Counted from the stretch's first letter, positions 30,687 to 41,687 are shown. The stretch is 64,000 nucleotides of DNA from Collimonas sp. PA-H2 (GCF_002564105.1 NZ_PDBX01000001.1:2356001-2420000), one strand, 5' to 3'. Program-made: numbers and translations. Notes: generated by a model from the sequence alone, not told the origin.

Positions 30687-31277
30687 ATGCAAAAAAAATC
30701 CTTATTCCCAAGTAAAACTCTTGCTGCGGTCGCTGTCGCTTTGGCCAGCGTCACCTTCGCCGGCTGCACCACCACCATGCCAGGCAAGGACGCAAGTTCC
30801 CAGACCAGCCGCTCCGACATCAATGCCGGTGTCGACGCCACTTTGTCGAAACTGTACCAGACCGCGCCTGCTTCACGCGAGCTGGTGGCGCGCGCCAAGG
30901 GTGTCCTGGTGTTCCCGCAAGTGCTGCAAGCCAGCTTCGTGCTGGGTGCTGAATACGGCAAGGGCGCGCTACGCGTCGGCAACCGTACCGAAGGCTATTA
31001 CAGCACCACTGCCGGTTCCGTCGGCTTCCAGGCTGGCGCGCAATCGAAAGCTATCGTGCTGCTGTTCATGACACAAGACGCTTTGGATAAATTCCGCAAC
31101 AGCAATGGCTGGACCGTCGGCGCCGACGCTACCGTGGCGCTGGCTAACATTGGCGCCAACGGCGCTATCGATACCAACACGGCGCAGCAGCCTATCGTTG
31201 GTTTCGTCACCACCAACGGCGGCCTGATTGCCGGCGTCTCGCTGCAAGGCGCCAAGATCGCCAAGATCACGCTGTAA
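30687..31277 (+). CDS. SYLF/YSC84-domain lipoprotein
   Basis: A 196-residue protein with a signal peptide and lipobox FAGC (Cys near residue 26). The SYLF (Las17-binding/YSC84) domain follows: ARAKGVLVFPQVLQASFVLGAEYGKG, GYYSTTAGSVGFQAGAQSKAIVLLFMT and GGLIAGVSLQGAKI at the end. In eukaryotes this domain binds phosphoinositides; bacterial members are periplasmic or outer-membrane lipoproteins of unclear role. GGAGAAAAA before the ATG fixes the start. A textbook terminator follows. Confidence 0.88.
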   Translation: MQKKSLFPSKTLAAVAVALASVTFAGCTTTMPGKDASSQTSRSDINAGVDATLSKLYQTAPASRELVARAKGVLVFPQVLQASFVLGAEYGKGALRVGNRTEGYYSTTAGSVGFQAGAQSKAIVLLFMTQDALDKFRNSNGWTVGADATVALANIGANGAIDTNTAQQPIVGFVTTNGGLIAGVSLQGAKIAKITL

Positions 31278-31309
31278 GCAGTACAGCCTCAAGCAGTCCT
31301 GAAATCGAT

Positions 31310-31337
31310 ACGGCATCTTCGGATGCCGTATTTTTTT
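31310..31337 (+). terminator. Intrinsic terminator of the SYLF gene
   Basis: TACGGCATC-TTCG-like loop-GATGCCGTA followed by seven T. Arms 31310-31318 and 31322-31330. Confidence 0.88.
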
Positions 31338-31364
31338 GCCTGCGGCAATCTGCTAAATCCAATC

Positions 31365-32591
31365 CTAATCGCTCAACAGCTCGGCGATCGCATGCATGCC
31401 CTCGACCTGCTTGGCGACCACCTTGACGATGACGATGATCGGTATCCCCAGCAGCAAGCCCCATACTCCCCACAGCCAGCCCCAGAACAGCAGCACGATA
31501 AACACCGCCGCGGCATTCATCTTGGCGATGCGGCCGGTCATCCAGGTCGTCACGAAGGTGCCGACCAGGGTGGCGATAGCCAGCGTGGTCGCCGCCACCA
31601 GCAGCATCATGTAGAAGGAATCGAACTGCATGAAGGCGGTGATGCCGGTCGCCAGCGCGATCAGCAAGGGGCCGAAATAGGGAATGATATGGAGGAAGCC
31701 GCCGGCCAGGGCCCAGGCGCCGGCGTTTTCCAGGCCGATCCAGCGGAATGCGATCCACATCAGCACCGCCAGCAGCGAGTTTGTCACCAGCAGCATGAAC
31801 ATATAGCTCTGGATCGAGGAATTGATTTCGAGCAGGATGCTGAGGGCGATCTTTTTGTTGGACAACGACGGTCCGGTCAGTTTCACCAGCTTGCGCTTGA
31901 ACTTGTCGCCGGACAGCAAAAGGAAAAACACCAGGAAGGCCACCATGGTGGCCTGGCCGATGAAAATCATGGCGCCCATCGAACCGGTCCATATCCATTC
32001 GCTGAGCTGGAAGGATGGCGGCGCGACCGCCGCCGGCGCCTGTCGTTTGGCGTCCGGCCGCACGCCGGCAGCCTGGCCGGCGGCGCTTTCGATTTCGTTG
32101 GCGGCTGCCTGCATTTTCTGGATCGTGCTGGTTTGCCCGCCCTGGCTCTTGGCGTTGACGATGGCGCGCGACAACTGATGGGCGGCGGCCGGCAAGCGTT
32201 CCATGATGGACTGGAATTCGCCGCGCAGGGAATAACCGACCTGGGCCAGGCCCAGCACCAGTGTCGCCATTATCAGGCAGGTGCCGAACAGGCGCGGCAC
32301 ACGGATGCGCTCCAGCCAGACCACCAGCGGATTCAAGGTATAGGCGATGAAAATCCCGAACACCAGCGGGATCAGGAATTTTTGCCCCCATTGCAGTGCG
32401 AACACCAGGGCCAGCACGGTGAGGATGCGCAGGCACAGGCTGCGCACGTGGGTGGCGCTGTGGGGAGCCAGCGGCGCCAGCGGACCGGTCATCGGCGCTT
32501 CGGCTGCCGCTTGCGCTGCCGGCGTCGGTCCCGGTTGAGGGGCCGCCGCGTCGCCGGCATCGACTGTTGCATCTGCGCTGATTGAGTTCAT
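31365..32591 (-). CDS. AI-2E family (PerM-type) membrane exporter
   Basis: A 408-residue protein with about eight membrane helices: an Ala/Pro-rich cytoplasmic N terminus, a first hydrophobic block (LTVLALVFALQWGQKFLIPLVFGIFIAYTLNPLV), a long amphipathic middle (residues 110-200) and then a C-terminal block with GWLWGVWGLLLGIPIIVIVKVV. This is the AI-2E/PerM layout; members export autoinducer-2 or act as Na+/H+ antiporters. The start at 32591 (MNSISADATV) is chosen by the natural N terminus; no clear ribosome binding site is seen, and longer versions look artefactual. Confidence 0.85.
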   Translation of the reverse strand: MNSISADATVDAGDAAAPQPGPTPAAQAAAEAPMTGPLAPLAPHSATHVRSLCLRILTVLALVFALQWGQKFLIPLVFGIFIAYTLNPLVVWLERIRVPRLFGTCLIMATLVLGLAQVGYSLRGEFQSIMERLPAAAHQLSRAIVNAKSQGGQTSTIQKMQAAANEIESAAGQAAGVRPDAKRQAPAAVAPPSFQLSEWIWTGSMGAMIFIGQATMVAFLVFFLLLSGDKFKRKLVKLTGPSLSNKKIALSILLEINSSIQSYMFMLLVTNSLLAVLMWIAFRWIGLENAGAWALAGGFLHIIPYFGPLLIALATGITAFMQFDSFYMMLLVAATTLAIATLVGTFVTTWMTGRIAKMNAAAVFIVLLFWGWLWGVWGLLLGIPIIVIVKVVAKQVEGMHAIAELLSD

Positions 32592-32907
32592 GGGAGTAGT
32601 TGATTGCACGTCATGTAGGCAAAGCCGAAAGCAGCAGCATATACAAGCTGGAATGGCAGCTCGGTGCGTCAGCACACAGAGCCGGTTTGATTTTTCAAGA
32701 GCGATTGTGCGCCAGATATCCGCCTGAGTTTTATATTTGTGCGCGTTTATTCGCATCCTGATAGTCAGAAAGACAAGCAAGCAGGCGCTCCCCCGGCAGC
32801 CGATTCCTCTGGCGGCGGAAAAGGGGTATTCTTGAAGTCTAACGCTTGAAGAAACCGGCTGCTTCGCTCCGCTGTCATTCTTGCATCACCTGCCTGGAGT
32901 TTTTCGC
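32592..32907. other. Divergent intergenic region
   Basis: 316 bases between the exporter and the dioxygenase genes. I see no gene, repeat or clear promoter apart from the CTGGAG ribosome binding site at its right end. Confidence 0.4.
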
Positions 32908-33285
32908 ATGACCGTTTCACCCGAGCCGCTTGCCGCCATTACCGGCTATCACGCCCACATCTATTACGACGCCGCCAGCATGCCGCAGGCGCTGGCCTTG
33001 TGCGAGCAAGCCGCGCAACGCTTTGCCCTGAGCGTGGGCCGCGCGCACCGGCAGCCGGTCGGTCCGCACCCGGACTGGAGCTGCCAGCTGGGCTTTGCGC
33101 CGGAAGTATTCGGCGAACTGATTCCATGGCTGGCGCTGCATCGTGCCGGCCTGGTCGTATTCATCCATCCGCTGACCGGCGACGAGCTGGCCGACCATCG
33201 CGATCATGCCATCTGGATGGGGGCAGTACGGCCTTTGAAGCTGGCGATCTTTGCCAAGGATGCAGAGACGCTGGATCTTGAATAA
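32908..33285 (+). CDS. DOPA 4,5-dioxygenase family protein
   Basis: A 125-residue protein matching the DOPA-dioxygenase/aromatic ring-opening family: GYHAHIYYD, VGRAHRQPVGPHPDWSCQLGF and the C-terminal FIHPLTGDELADHRDHAIWMG, which together hold the conserved His residues for iron. CTGGAG eight bases before the ATG at 32908 decides the start. Fungal and plant members open DOPA to betalamic acid; bacterial substrates are unknown. It stands alone, with a short gap to the next gene. Confidence 0.85.
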   Translation: MTVSPEPLAAITGYHAHIYYDAASMPQALALCEQAAQRFALSVGRAHRQPVGPHPDWSCQLGFAPEVFGELIPWLALHRAGLVVFIHPLTGDELADHRDHAIWMGAVRPLKLAIFAKDAETLDLE

Positions 33286-33346
33286 GCAAGCCACGCCGGT
33301 CTTGCCGCGCAAGGCAGGCATGGCGCAAAAAAAATGGAGACCTGTC

Positions 33347-34042
33347 ATGTACAGCTTGCACAAATTCGCGGGGCTGGCCCTGCTCGCCTGGCTACCCCTG
33401 TCCGGCGCCAGCGCGGCGGCGCAGCGAGTCATTTCCATCGATCCGGCACGCGCCGATAAACCGGGTTTCATGGTGATCATCGATGAGCCGGGGCACTATC
33501 AGCTGGCCGGCAACCTGAAGGTGGCCGACCCCAACACTACCGCAATCGAAATCAATGCCGATAACGTCACCCTCGACCTGCATGGCTATGCGATCCAGGG
33601 GCCGACGCGCTGCCAGCAACTGCCTGCGCCCTGCTGGCCGCTCGGCGGCGGCAACGGCATCCACGCAGTGAACCGCAGCCATATCACGATCAGGAACGGC
33701 ATCGTCCAGGGCATGGGCAACTACGGCATCTACCTGGAGACCAATTCGGCCAGCCTGGATCATGTGGTGGTGTCGCGCAACGGCCGCGGCGGCGCGGTTC
33801 TGTTCGGCGGCGCGATCAGCAACAGCGCTGCGGAAAATAATGGCGGCGACGGCATTTTCGGCATCGACCTCAAAGTCAGCCGCAACGCCATGCGCGGCAA
33901 CCAGCATTTCGGGCTGGCCGCCTATGCCCAGTCCAGCTTCAGCAACAACCGGCTCAGCGCCAACAACGGCAATGCCGCCCAGACCAATCTCAAGTCCGCT
34001 GCAAGCGCTGGCAATACCTGCAACGCCAGCGCCTGCCCTTAA
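33347..34042 (+). CDS. Secreted right-handed beta-helix protein
   Basis: A 231-residue protein with a signal peptide (to SAAA near residue 25). The rest is parallel beta-helix-like, with repeated short strands such as TAIEINADNVTLDLHGY, NRSHITIRNGIVQGMG, ASLDHVVVSRNG and NNGGDGIFGIDLKVSRNA, as in pectate-lyase-like and NosD-like folds. No catalytic set of Asp/Arg for polysaccharide lyases is obvious. GGAGA upstream supports the start at 33347. It may bind or modify surface polysaccharides. Confidence 0.78.
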   Translation: MYSLHKFAGLALLAWLPLSGASAAAQRVISIDPARADKPGFMVIIDEPGHYQLAGNLKVADPNTTAIEINADNVTLDLHGYAIQGPTRCQQLPAPCWPLGGGNGIHAVNRSHITIRNGIVQGMGNYGIYLETNSASLDHVVVSRNGRGGAVLFGGAISNSAAENNGGDGIFGIDLKVSRNAMRGNQHFGLAAYAQSSFSNNRLSANNGNAAQTNLKSAASAGNTCNASACP

Positions 34043-34052
34043 GGTTTAACGC

Positions 34053-35045
<993 letters not shown>

Positions 35046-35276
35046 TGTCTGCTCCGGAAAGTTGTTGGGGCCGCCGAGGTGCAATCGGCGTGCTTGACCA
35101 TGGCAAGCGCTGCAAGTTAGTATAAGCCATGCTCAAGCAATCCATTATCTGCTCCCCTTCTCAAGTCTGCGCGCGCTGTTGTCGCACGACGTCCCTGTAC
35201 TGCGTCTGACTTAGGTCTGATTTTTGCGCCCGATTTCGCCGGCGCACCGTATTACCCGTCACTTTAAAAGAACTGC

Positions 35277-36674
35277 ATGGAACTCCATCTATACGACAGC
35301 TGGGAACGCCGCGTCCGCCGCTTCGACAGCATTGATCCTGGCCACGCCGGTTTGTACTGCTGCGGGCCGACAGTCTACGACTACGCCCACATAGGCAACC
35401 TGCGCACTTACATTTTCGAGGACCTGCTGCGGCGCACGCTGGAATTCAACGGCTACCAGGTGCAGCATGTGATCAACGTCACCGACGTCGGCCACCTGGT
35501 GTCGGACGGCGACGACGGCGAAGACAAGATGGAAAAAGGCAGCCGCCGCAGCGGCAAGAGCGCCTGGGACATCGCGGAATTTTATAGTGCCGCTTTCATG
35601 GAAGATTTCCGCGCGCTCAAGCTGTTGCAGCCGGCGGTCTGGTGCCGCGCCACCGACTATCTGCCGCAGCAGATCGGTTTCATCCAGAGCCTGGAGCAAA
35701 AGGGCTACACCTACCGCACTGCCGACGGCATCTACTTCGACACCAGCAAGCAGGACGATTACGGCTATATGGCGCGGCTGGATCGCGATGCCTTGCAGGC
35801 CGGGGCGCGGGTCGACATGGGAGAGAAGCGCAGCATTACCGATTTCGCCCTGTGGAAATTCAGTCCGCCCGAGACGCGCCGCCAGATGGAGTGGGACAGT
35901 CCCTGGGGCCGCGGCTTTCCCGGATGGCACATCGAGTGCTCGGCGATGTCGGCCGCTCATCTCGGCAGCTTGTTCGACATCCATTGCGGCGGCGAGGATC
36001 ACATCGCCGTCCATCACAGCAACGAGATCGCGCAGACCCAGGCTTGCCACGGCACCCGCCTGGCCAATTACTGGATGCATGGCTATTTCCTGCAGACCGG
36101 CAGCGAAAAGATGTCCAAGTCCGGCGGCGATTTCCTGCGCCTGCAGTCGCTGGTCGAGCAGGGGTTTGATCCGCTCGCCTATCGCTATCTGTGCATGGCG
36201 GCGCACTATCGCAGCCAGCTGGAATTCAGCTGGGATGGCTTGCAGGCCGCGGCAACCGGCTTGCAACGCTTGAGAGAGGCTTACCATCGCTGGCCGCATG
36301 GCGGTGCGGTCGATGAGGCATGGATGCAGCGCTTCCGCGCCGAGATCAATAACGACCTCAATTTTTCGCGCGCGCTGGCGCTGGTGTGGGAGCTGGTGCG
36401 CAGCGATGCCGATGCCGCAGTTTGCAAAGCGACCTTGCATGCAATGGATGAAGTGCTGGGCCTGGACCTGGACGGCTGGCGTCCGGCCAGCGTCGCCATA
36501 CCCGCAGCAGTAGCGCAGCTGGCAGCGCAACGCCAGGCCGCGCGCGCGGCGCGGCAATGGCAGGAAGCCGACCGCTTGCGTGAACAGATCCGTGCGCTCG
36601 GTTTTCTGGTGGAAGATACCGTTGCGAGGCCGGCGCTGAAGCCGGCCTTGGCAGGAGCGGCGTATGACAGCTAG
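35277..36674 (+). CDS. cysS: Cysteinyl-tRNA synthetase, atypical second type
   Basis: A 465-residue class I aminoacyl-tRNA synthetase with YCCGPTVYDYAHIGN (zinc Cys and HIGH-type motif, residues 28-41), zinc ligands in GWHIECSAMS and HHSNEIAQ, and KMSKS near residue 280. The segment after the first motif (NVTDVGHLVSDGDDGEDKMEKGSRRSGKSAWDIA) is unlike the proteobacterial enzyme (NITDIDDKI) and resembles the archaeal/Bacteroidetes style, so this copy was probably acquired by transfer. A housekeeping cysS elsewhere is likely. It overlaps thpR by 11 bases. Confidence 0.85.
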   Translation: MELHLYDSWERRVRRFDSIDPGHAGLYCCGPTVYDYAHIGNLRTYIFEDLLRRTLEFNGYQVQHVINVTDVGHLVSDGDDGEDKMEKGSRRSGKSAWDIAEFYSAAFMEDFRALKLLQPAVWCRATDYLPQQIGFIQSLEQKGYTYRTADGIYFDTSKQDDYGYMARLDRDALQAGARVDMGEKRSITDFALWKFSPPETRRQMEWDSPWGRGFPGWHIECSAMSAAHLGSLFDIHCGGEDHIAVHHSNEIAQTQACHGTRLANYWMHGYFLQTGSEKMSKSGGDFLRLQSLVEQGFDPLAYRYLCMAAHYRSQLEFSWDGLQAAATGLQRLREAYHRWPHGGAVDEAWMQRFRAEINNDLNFSRALALVWELVRSDADAAVCKATLHAMDEVLGLDLDGWRPASVAIPAAVAQLAAQRQAARAARQWQEADRLREQIRALGFLVEDTVARPALKPALAGAAYDS

Positions 36675-37185
36675 CCTCGATACCGGGCCGCGGCGGCTGT
36701 TCTATGCGCTGTGGCCGGATCAAGCAACCAGCGAGCGCCTGGCCCAGCTACAGGCGCTGGCGCCAGGGCGCGCCGTGCACTGCGACGATTTTCATATCAC
36801 CCTGGCTTTCCTGGGAGAACAGCCGGCTGGCGTGCTGCCGTTGCTGGAACAGATACTAGAAAATTTACCGCAGGCCGCGATGACGCTGGTGCTGGACCGG
36901 CTCGCCTACTTCCGCCGCCACCGGATCGCGGCATTGCAGATGAGCGCACCGCCGGCAGCGCTGCTCGACTTGCAGGCCGCGCTGGCGGCTGAGTTGCTGC
37001 GTTGCCGGATCGGCTTCGACCAGCGCCGCCGCTTCCAGCCGCACATCACGCTGGCGCGCAATGCCGATGCGCCCGCCGAAACGATGCTGGCGCCGCCGAT
37101 TGTCTGGCAAGCGAGGCAAGTCGCGCTGGTGCAATCGGCGCCCACGGCGGCGGGTGCGAAGTACCAGCTGCTGGCAACGCATTGA
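36664..37185 (+). CDS. thpR: RNA 2',3'-cyclic phosphodiesterase (ThpR/LigT)
   Basis: A 173-residue 2H phosphoesterase with both HxTx motifs: FHITLAFLG near residue 41 and QPHITLARNA near residue 121. These enzymes open 2',3'-cyclic phosphates in RNA to 2'-phosphates, and their E. coli homologue also has an RNA ligase-like activity in vitro. It begins inside the last codons of cysS and is thus translationally coupled to a tRNA synthetase gene. It is about 13 kb from the RtcR/RtcB island, with which it shares the same end chemistry. Confidence 0.85.
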   Translation: MTASLDTGPRRLFYALWPDQATSERLAQLQALAPGRAVHCDDFHITLAFLGEQPAGVLPLLEQILENLPQAAMTLVLDRLAYFRRHRIAALQMSAPPAALLDLQAALAAELLRCRIGFDQRRRFQPHITLARNADAPAETMLAPPIVWQARQVALVQSAPTAAGAKYQLLATH

Positions 37186-37230
37186 CGCTCTGGCGCGCCG
37201 CTTCCCGCACGCACCCGAGAACGGGCGCTT

Positions 37231-38730
37231 CTATTTCGCGGTTGGCATGGTGAACTCGGCGCCCTTGGCGATGCTGTCCGGCCAGCGCTGCATGATGCTC
37301 TTGTAACGCGTATAGAAACGGATTCCCTCTTCACCGTAGGTATGGTAATCGCCGAACAGCGAACGCTTCCAGCCGCCGAAGGAATGCCAGGCCATCGGCA
37401 CCGGAATCGGCACGTTGATGCCGACCATGCCGACCTGGATCTGCCGCGCAAAAGCGCGCGCCACGCCGCCGTCGCTGGTATAGCAGGCCACGCCGTTGCC
37501 GAACTCATGGGCATTGACCAGTTCCACCGCGCTGGCCAGATCCGGCACCCGCACCACCGCCAGCACCGGGCCAAAGATTTCTTCCTTGTAGATAGTCATT
37601 TCCGGTGTGACATGGTCGAACAGGGTGCCGCCGACGAAGAAGCCGTTTTCATGGCCGGCAATGCGCAAGCCGCGGCCGTCTACCAGCAGCTTGGCGCCTT
37701 CTTCCACGCCTTTGGCGATGTAAGCCTCGACCTTGGCCTTGTGTGCGCCGGTGACCAGCGGGCCCATCTCGGAATCGGCCTGATCGCCGTTGCCGATCTT
37801 GAGCGCGGCAGCGCGTTCCGCCAGCCGCTCGACCAGGCGATCGGCGATATCGCCCACCGCCACCGCCACTGAAATCGCCATGCAGCGCTCGCCGGCGGAC
37901 CCGTAGGCAGCACCGATCAAGGCGTCGACCGCTTGTTCCAGATCGGCATCCGGCATCACCACCAGGTGGTTCTTGGCGCCGCCCAGCGCTTGCACGCGTT
38001 TGCCGCGGCGCGCGCCTTCGGTATAAATGTATTCTGCAATCGGAGTGGAGCCGACAAAGGAAACGGCTTGCACATCCGGATGCGCGAGCAAGGCATCCAC
38101 CGCCAGCTTGTCGCCCTGGACCACATTGAATACGCCGTCAGGCAAGCCTGCCTGCTTGAGCAGGTCGGCGATCAGCAGGCTGGCCGAAGGGTCGCGTTCC
38201 GACGGTTTCAGGATGAAGCAATTGCCGCATGCGATCGCCACCGGGAACATCCACATCGGCACCATCACCGGGAAGTTGAACGGCGTGATGCCGGCCACCA
38301 CGCCCAGCGGCTGGCGCAGGTTCCAGTTATCGATGCCGCCGCCGATATTGTCGGTGTGGCTGGTCTTTAGCAGATGCGGAATGCCGCAGGCAAACTCCAC
38401 CACTTCGATGCCGCGCACCACTTCTCCCTTGGCATCGGAAAACACTTTGCCATGTTCGCGCGTGATCAGGGCCGCCAGCTTGTCATGATTCTGCTCCAGC
38501 AGTTCCTTGAACTTGAACATGACCCGCGCGCGGCGCAGCGGCGAAGTCTCGGACCAGGCCGGAAAAGCCGCGCGTGCGCTGGCGACGGCTTTATCCACTT
38601 CTTGCGCGGATGCCAGCGCAACCTGGGCGACCACCTCGCCGGTGGCAGGATTGAAAACGTCGGAATAACGCTCCGAGCGACCAGTCGCCGGTGCGCCTGA
38701 AATGAAATGATTGATTTGAGAAATGGTCAT
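37231..38730 (-). CDS. mmsA: CoA-acylating methylmalonate-semialdehyde dehydrogenase
   Basis: A 499-residue aldehyde dehydrogenase of the MmsA branch. [36 protein letters not shown] is characteristic, and the catalytic Cys lies in [11 protein letters not shown] (near residue 283); the general-base Glu of ordinary ALDHs is replaced, as in CoA-acylating members. It converts malonate or methylmalonate semialdehyde to acetyl-CoA or propionyl-CoA. AGAGGCAG precedes the ATG at 38730. It lies 13 bases after the omega-aminotransferase gene, so the two are one operon for beta-alanine (or aminoisobutyrate) breakdown. Confidence 0.92.
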   Translation of the reverse strand: MTISQINHFISGAPATGRSERYSDVFNPATGEVVAQVALASAQEVDKAVASARAAFPAWSETSPLRRARVMFKFKELLEQNHDKLAALITREHGKVFSDAKGEVVRGIEVVEFACGIPHLLKTSHTDNIGGGIDNWNLRQPLGVVAGITPFNFPVMVPMWMFPVAIACGNCFILKPSERDPSASLLIADLLKQAGLPDGVFNVVQGDKLAVDALLAHPDVQAVSFVGSTPIAEYIYTEGARRGKRVQALGGAKNHLVVMPDADLEQAVDALIGAAYGSAGERCMAISVAVAVGDIADRLVERLAERAAALKIGNGDQADSEMGPLVTGAHKAKVEAYIAKGVEEGAKLLVDGRGLRIAGHENGFFVGGTLFDHVTPEMTIYKEEIFGPVLAVVRVPDLASAVELVNAHEFGNGVACYTSDGGVARAFARQIQVGMVGINVPIPVPMAWHSFGGWKRSLFGDYHTYGEEGIRFYTRYKSIMQRWPDSIAKGAEFTMPTAK

Positions 38731-38743
38731 GGACTGCCTCTGA

Positions 38744-40072
38744 TTATTTGGTTTCATTGAGTGCTTCGCGCACTGTGCTGAAGATGCGTTCGATTTCTTC
38801 CGGCTGCACGATCAGCGGCGGCGAGAAGGCCAGGATGTCGCCGGTATAGCGCACCATCACGCCCTTTTCATAGCACTTGCGGAAAACCTCGTAGGCGCGG
38901 GCGCCGGGCGCGCCCGGCCGCGCTTCCAGTTCGATGCCGGCCACCAGGCCGAGGTTGCGGATGTCCTTGACGTGCGGCGCGCCGGCCACGCCATGCGCCG
39001 CCCTGCCGAACAGCGGCGACAACTCGCGCGCGCGCTCGAACAGGCGCTCGCTTTGATACAGGTCGATGGCGGCGATGGCGGCGGCGGCGGCCACCGGATG
39101 GGCGGAATAGGTGTAGCCATGCATCAGTTCGATGCCGCCGACGGCGGTGGCTTGCACCACCGTATCGTGGATCTCGCGCTGGACCGCTACCGCGCCCATC
39201 GGAATCGCCGCGTTGTTGATGCCCTTGGCGAGCGTGATCAGGTCGGGCGTCACCTTGAAATATTCGGCCGCGGTGGCAGCGCCAAGGCGGCCGAAGCCGG
39301 TGATCACTTCATCGAAAATCAGCAGGATGCCATGCTTGCTGCACAGCGCGCGCAAGCGTTCCAGGTAGCCCACCGGCGGCACCAGCACGCCGGTGGAGCC
39401 GGCCAGCGGTTCGACGATGACGGCGGCGATGGTGGAGGCGTCGTGCAGGGTCACCAGGCGTTCCAGTTCATCCGCCAGGTGCGCACCCCAGACCGGCTGG
39501 CCGTCGCTGAAGCCGGCCTCGGCGATGTTCAAGGTATGCGGCAAGTGGTCGACGCCTGGCATCAGGTTGCCGGAAAAAGCCTTGCGATTATTGCTGATGC
39601 CGCCCACCGAGATGCCGCCGAAGCCGACCCCGTGGTAGCCGCGCTCGCGGCCGATGAAGCGGGTGCGCTGGCCTTCACCGCGGGCGCGGTGGTAAGCCAG
39701 GGCGATCTTCAGTGCGCTATCCACCGCTTCCGAACCGGAATTGGTGAAAAAGATGCGGTCCAGCCCGGCCGGCATCAGCCCAGCCACCTTGCGCGCCGCC
39801 GCGAACGCCAGCGGATGACCCATCTGGAAAGTCGGCGCGTAATCCATGCTGCCGATCTGGCGCGTAACGGCAGCGGTAATCTCTTCGCGGCAATGGCCGG
39901 CGTTGACGCACCACAGGCCGGCGGTGGCGTCCAGCACCTGGCGGCCGTCGTCGGTCTGGTAATACATGCCCTTGGCGGATACGAACATCCGCGGCGCCTC
40001 CTTGAACTGGCGGTTGGCGGTGAATGGCATCCAGAATGCCGACAAGTCTTGTTCCGATTGATGTGTATTCAC
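38744..40072 (-). CDS. Omega-amino acid:pyruvate aminotransferase
   Basis: A 442-residue class III PLP aminotransferase of the beta-alanine:pyruvate type: [49 protein letters not shown] and [15 protein letters not shown] with the PLP lysine near residue 282. The product with beta-alanine is malonate semialdehyde, the substrate of the neighbouring mmsA. It is divergent from a MocR regulator whose gene starts 133 bases away. Confidence 0.92.
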   Translation of the reverse strand: MNTHQSEQDLSAFWMPFTANRQFKEAPRMFVSAKGMYYQTDDGRQVLDATAGLWCVNAGHCREEITAAVTRQIGSMDYAPTFQMGHPLAFAAARKVAGLMPAGLDRIFFTNSGSEAVDSALKIALAYHRARGEGQRTRFIGRERGYHGVGFGGISVGGISNNRKAFSGNLMPGVDHLPHTLNIAEAGFSDGQPVWGAHLADELERLVTLHDASTIAAVIVEPLAGSTGVLVPPVGYLERLRALCSKHGILLIFDEVITGFGRLGAATAAEYFKVTPDLITLAKGINNAAIPMGAVAVQREIHDTVVQATAVGGIELMHGYTYSAHPVAAAAAIAAIDLYQSERLFERARELSPLFGRAAHGVAGAPHVKDIRNLGLVAGIELEARPGAPGARAYEVFRKCYEKGVMVRYTGDILAFSPPLIVQPEEIERIFSTVREALNETK

Positions 40073-40160
40073 GGCAGGTTGCTTTACGTTGGTTGGTAAT
40101 GTGGCGATTATTGCAGTTACAATCAGAAATCATAGATACACCTCACACAAATCGTTAAAA

Positions 40161-40197
40161 GTGTATTGTTATGAATCCTGATCTGTACTGAATACAC
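40161..40197. promoter_or_regulatory. GTGTATT inverted repeats in the aminotransferase/MocR divergent promoter
   Basis: GTGTATT at 40161-40167 is inverted as AATACAC at 40191-40197, and another ATACAC lies at about 40137. The set sits between the divergent genes, as expected for MocR regulators, which often bind repeated half-sites. Confidence 0.45.
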
Positions 40198-40204
40198 CAA
40201 TGCC

Positions 40205-41629
40205 ATGACCGATATGCCCAATGCCCTGCAACTGCCCCTGCCGCTGGAACGGCAAGCCGCGCTCGGCCTGGTGGAACAGGTGGTCGCCGCCCTCGGCGCC
40301 CTGATCGACAGCGGCAAGCTGCGCCCCGGCGAGCGGCTGCCGTCGATCCGCCAGTTCGCCACGCAGCAAGGTGTCAGCAACGCCACCATCGTCGAAGCCT
40401 ATGAGCGGCTGGTGGCCGGCGGCATGCTGATCGCCCGCCGCGGTTCCGGCTTCTTCATCGCCAAGCGCGAAGCGGCGCAGCGCAGTGGCATGCCGGCCAT
40501 CCGGCCTAATCCGGTGATCGACTCGGCCTGGCTGTTTTCGGAAGTATTTGCCGACGAGCGGGTGCCGATCAAGGCCGGCTGCGGCTGGCTGCCCAGCAGC
40601 ATGCTGGACGGCGAGGGTTTGCACGCGGCGGAGCGGCGCATCATCCGCTCGCCCGGGGCGCAGCAGGTCGGTTACGGCCATCCCTTCGGCTACGGACCGC
40701 TGCGGCAAACCATCGCCAAGTCCTTCGCCAACTGGTCGCTGGATATCGCGCCGCACCAGGTGGTCACCACCCACGGCGTGACGCAGGCGCTGGACCTGAT
40801 CATGCGCACCCTGGTCAAACCAGGCGATACGGTTTTCATCGAGGAACCCGGCTACTGCAACCTGATCGCCATGCTGCGGCTGGCGGCCATCAATGTGATC
40901 GGCGTGCCCCGTACCGTCAGCGGCGTCGACCTGGACGCGCTGGAACAGCTGGCCGCGCAGCACAAGCCAAAGATTTTCTTCACCAATCCCGTATTGCAGA
41001 ATCCGACCGGCACCAGCTACACCCCGGCCTGCGCGATGCGTGTGCTGCAGGCCGCCGAACGTCACGGTTTCTGGGTGGTGGAAGACGATCTGTACCGCGA
41101 ACTGGCGCAAGCCACCGATCCGATGCTGGCGGCACTGGACGGCTTGCGGCGCGTGATCTACGTCAGCGGTTTTTCCAAGACCATCGCGCCGTCGCTGCGG
41201 CTGGGCTTCATCGTCTGCCAGAGCGACCTGGCGCAGGAGCTGGCGCGCACCAAGATGGTCCTGACCCTGACCAATTCAGAAATCACCGAACGGCTGGTCT
41301 ACAACGCCCTCACCGAAGGCCATCACCGGCGCCACGTCGAGCGCCTGGCTGGCACCCTACTGAGCGCGCAGGCGCAGGTCAGCGCCAGGCTGGAAGACGC
41401 CGGTTTGCTGCCGTTCGGGCCGCTGCGCGGCGGCATGTTTTACTGGGCCAGGATGCAGAACAGTACGCTGAGCGCCACGGAAATTGCCGACCAGGCGCTG
41501 GCGCAAGGCATCTGGCTGGCGCCGGGAGAGTTTTTCCACGTCGCGCAACCGCAGCAGCCCTGGTTCCGCTTCAATGTCGCGTTTTCCGACCTGGCGCAGC
41601 TATCCGATTTTTTCCGCAAATTGCGCTGA
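40205..41629 (+). CDS. MocR-type regulator (GntR winged helix + aminotransferase fold)
   Basis: A 474-residue chimeric regulator: winged helix at about residues 15-80 (KLRPGERLPSIRQFATQQGVSNATIVEAYERLVAGG) and an aminotransferase-like domain with the PLP lysine in SGFSKTIAPSLRLG near residue 326. MocR proteins sense amines or PLP adducts. Lying divergently from the omega-aminotransferase/mmsA operon, it most likely controls that operon in response to beta-alanine or a related amine. A bidirectional terminator follows. Confidence 0.9.
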   Translation: MTDMPNALQLPLPLERQAALGLVEQVVAALGALIDSGKLRPGERLPSIRQFATQQGVSNATIVEAYERLVAGGMLIARRGSGFFIAKREAAQRSGMPAIRPNPVIDSAWLFSEVFADERVPIKAGCGWLPSSMLDGEGLHAAERRIIRSPGAQQVGYGHPFGYGPLRQTIAKSFANWSLDIAPHQVVTTHGVTQALDLIMRTLVKPGDTVFIEEPGYCNLIAMLRLAAINVIGVPRTVSGVDLDALEQLAAQHKPKIFFTNPVLQNPTGTSYTPACAMRVLQAAERHGFWVVEDDLYRELAQATDPMLAALDGLRRVIYVSGFSKTIAPSLRLGFIVCQSDLAQELARTKMVLTLTNSEITERLVYNALTEGHHRRHVERLAGTLLSAQAQVSARLEDAGLLPFGPLRGGMFYWARMQNSTLSATEIADQALAQGIWLAPGEFFHVAQPQQPWFRFNVAFSDLAQLSDFFRKLR

Positions 41630-41653
41630 GGATCTTGCCCTCGGCAGAAAATA

Positions 41654-41687
41654 AAAACCCGCGCACTCGTCACGAGGCGCGGGTTTT
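41654..41687. terminator. Bidirectional intrinsic terminator
   Basis: AAAACCCGCGC (41654-41664) and its exact inverse (41677-41687) enclose CTCG-TCA-CGAG. A-run and T-run flank the stem, so it serves both the MocR gene and the convergent DUF4148 gene. Confidence 0.88.
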
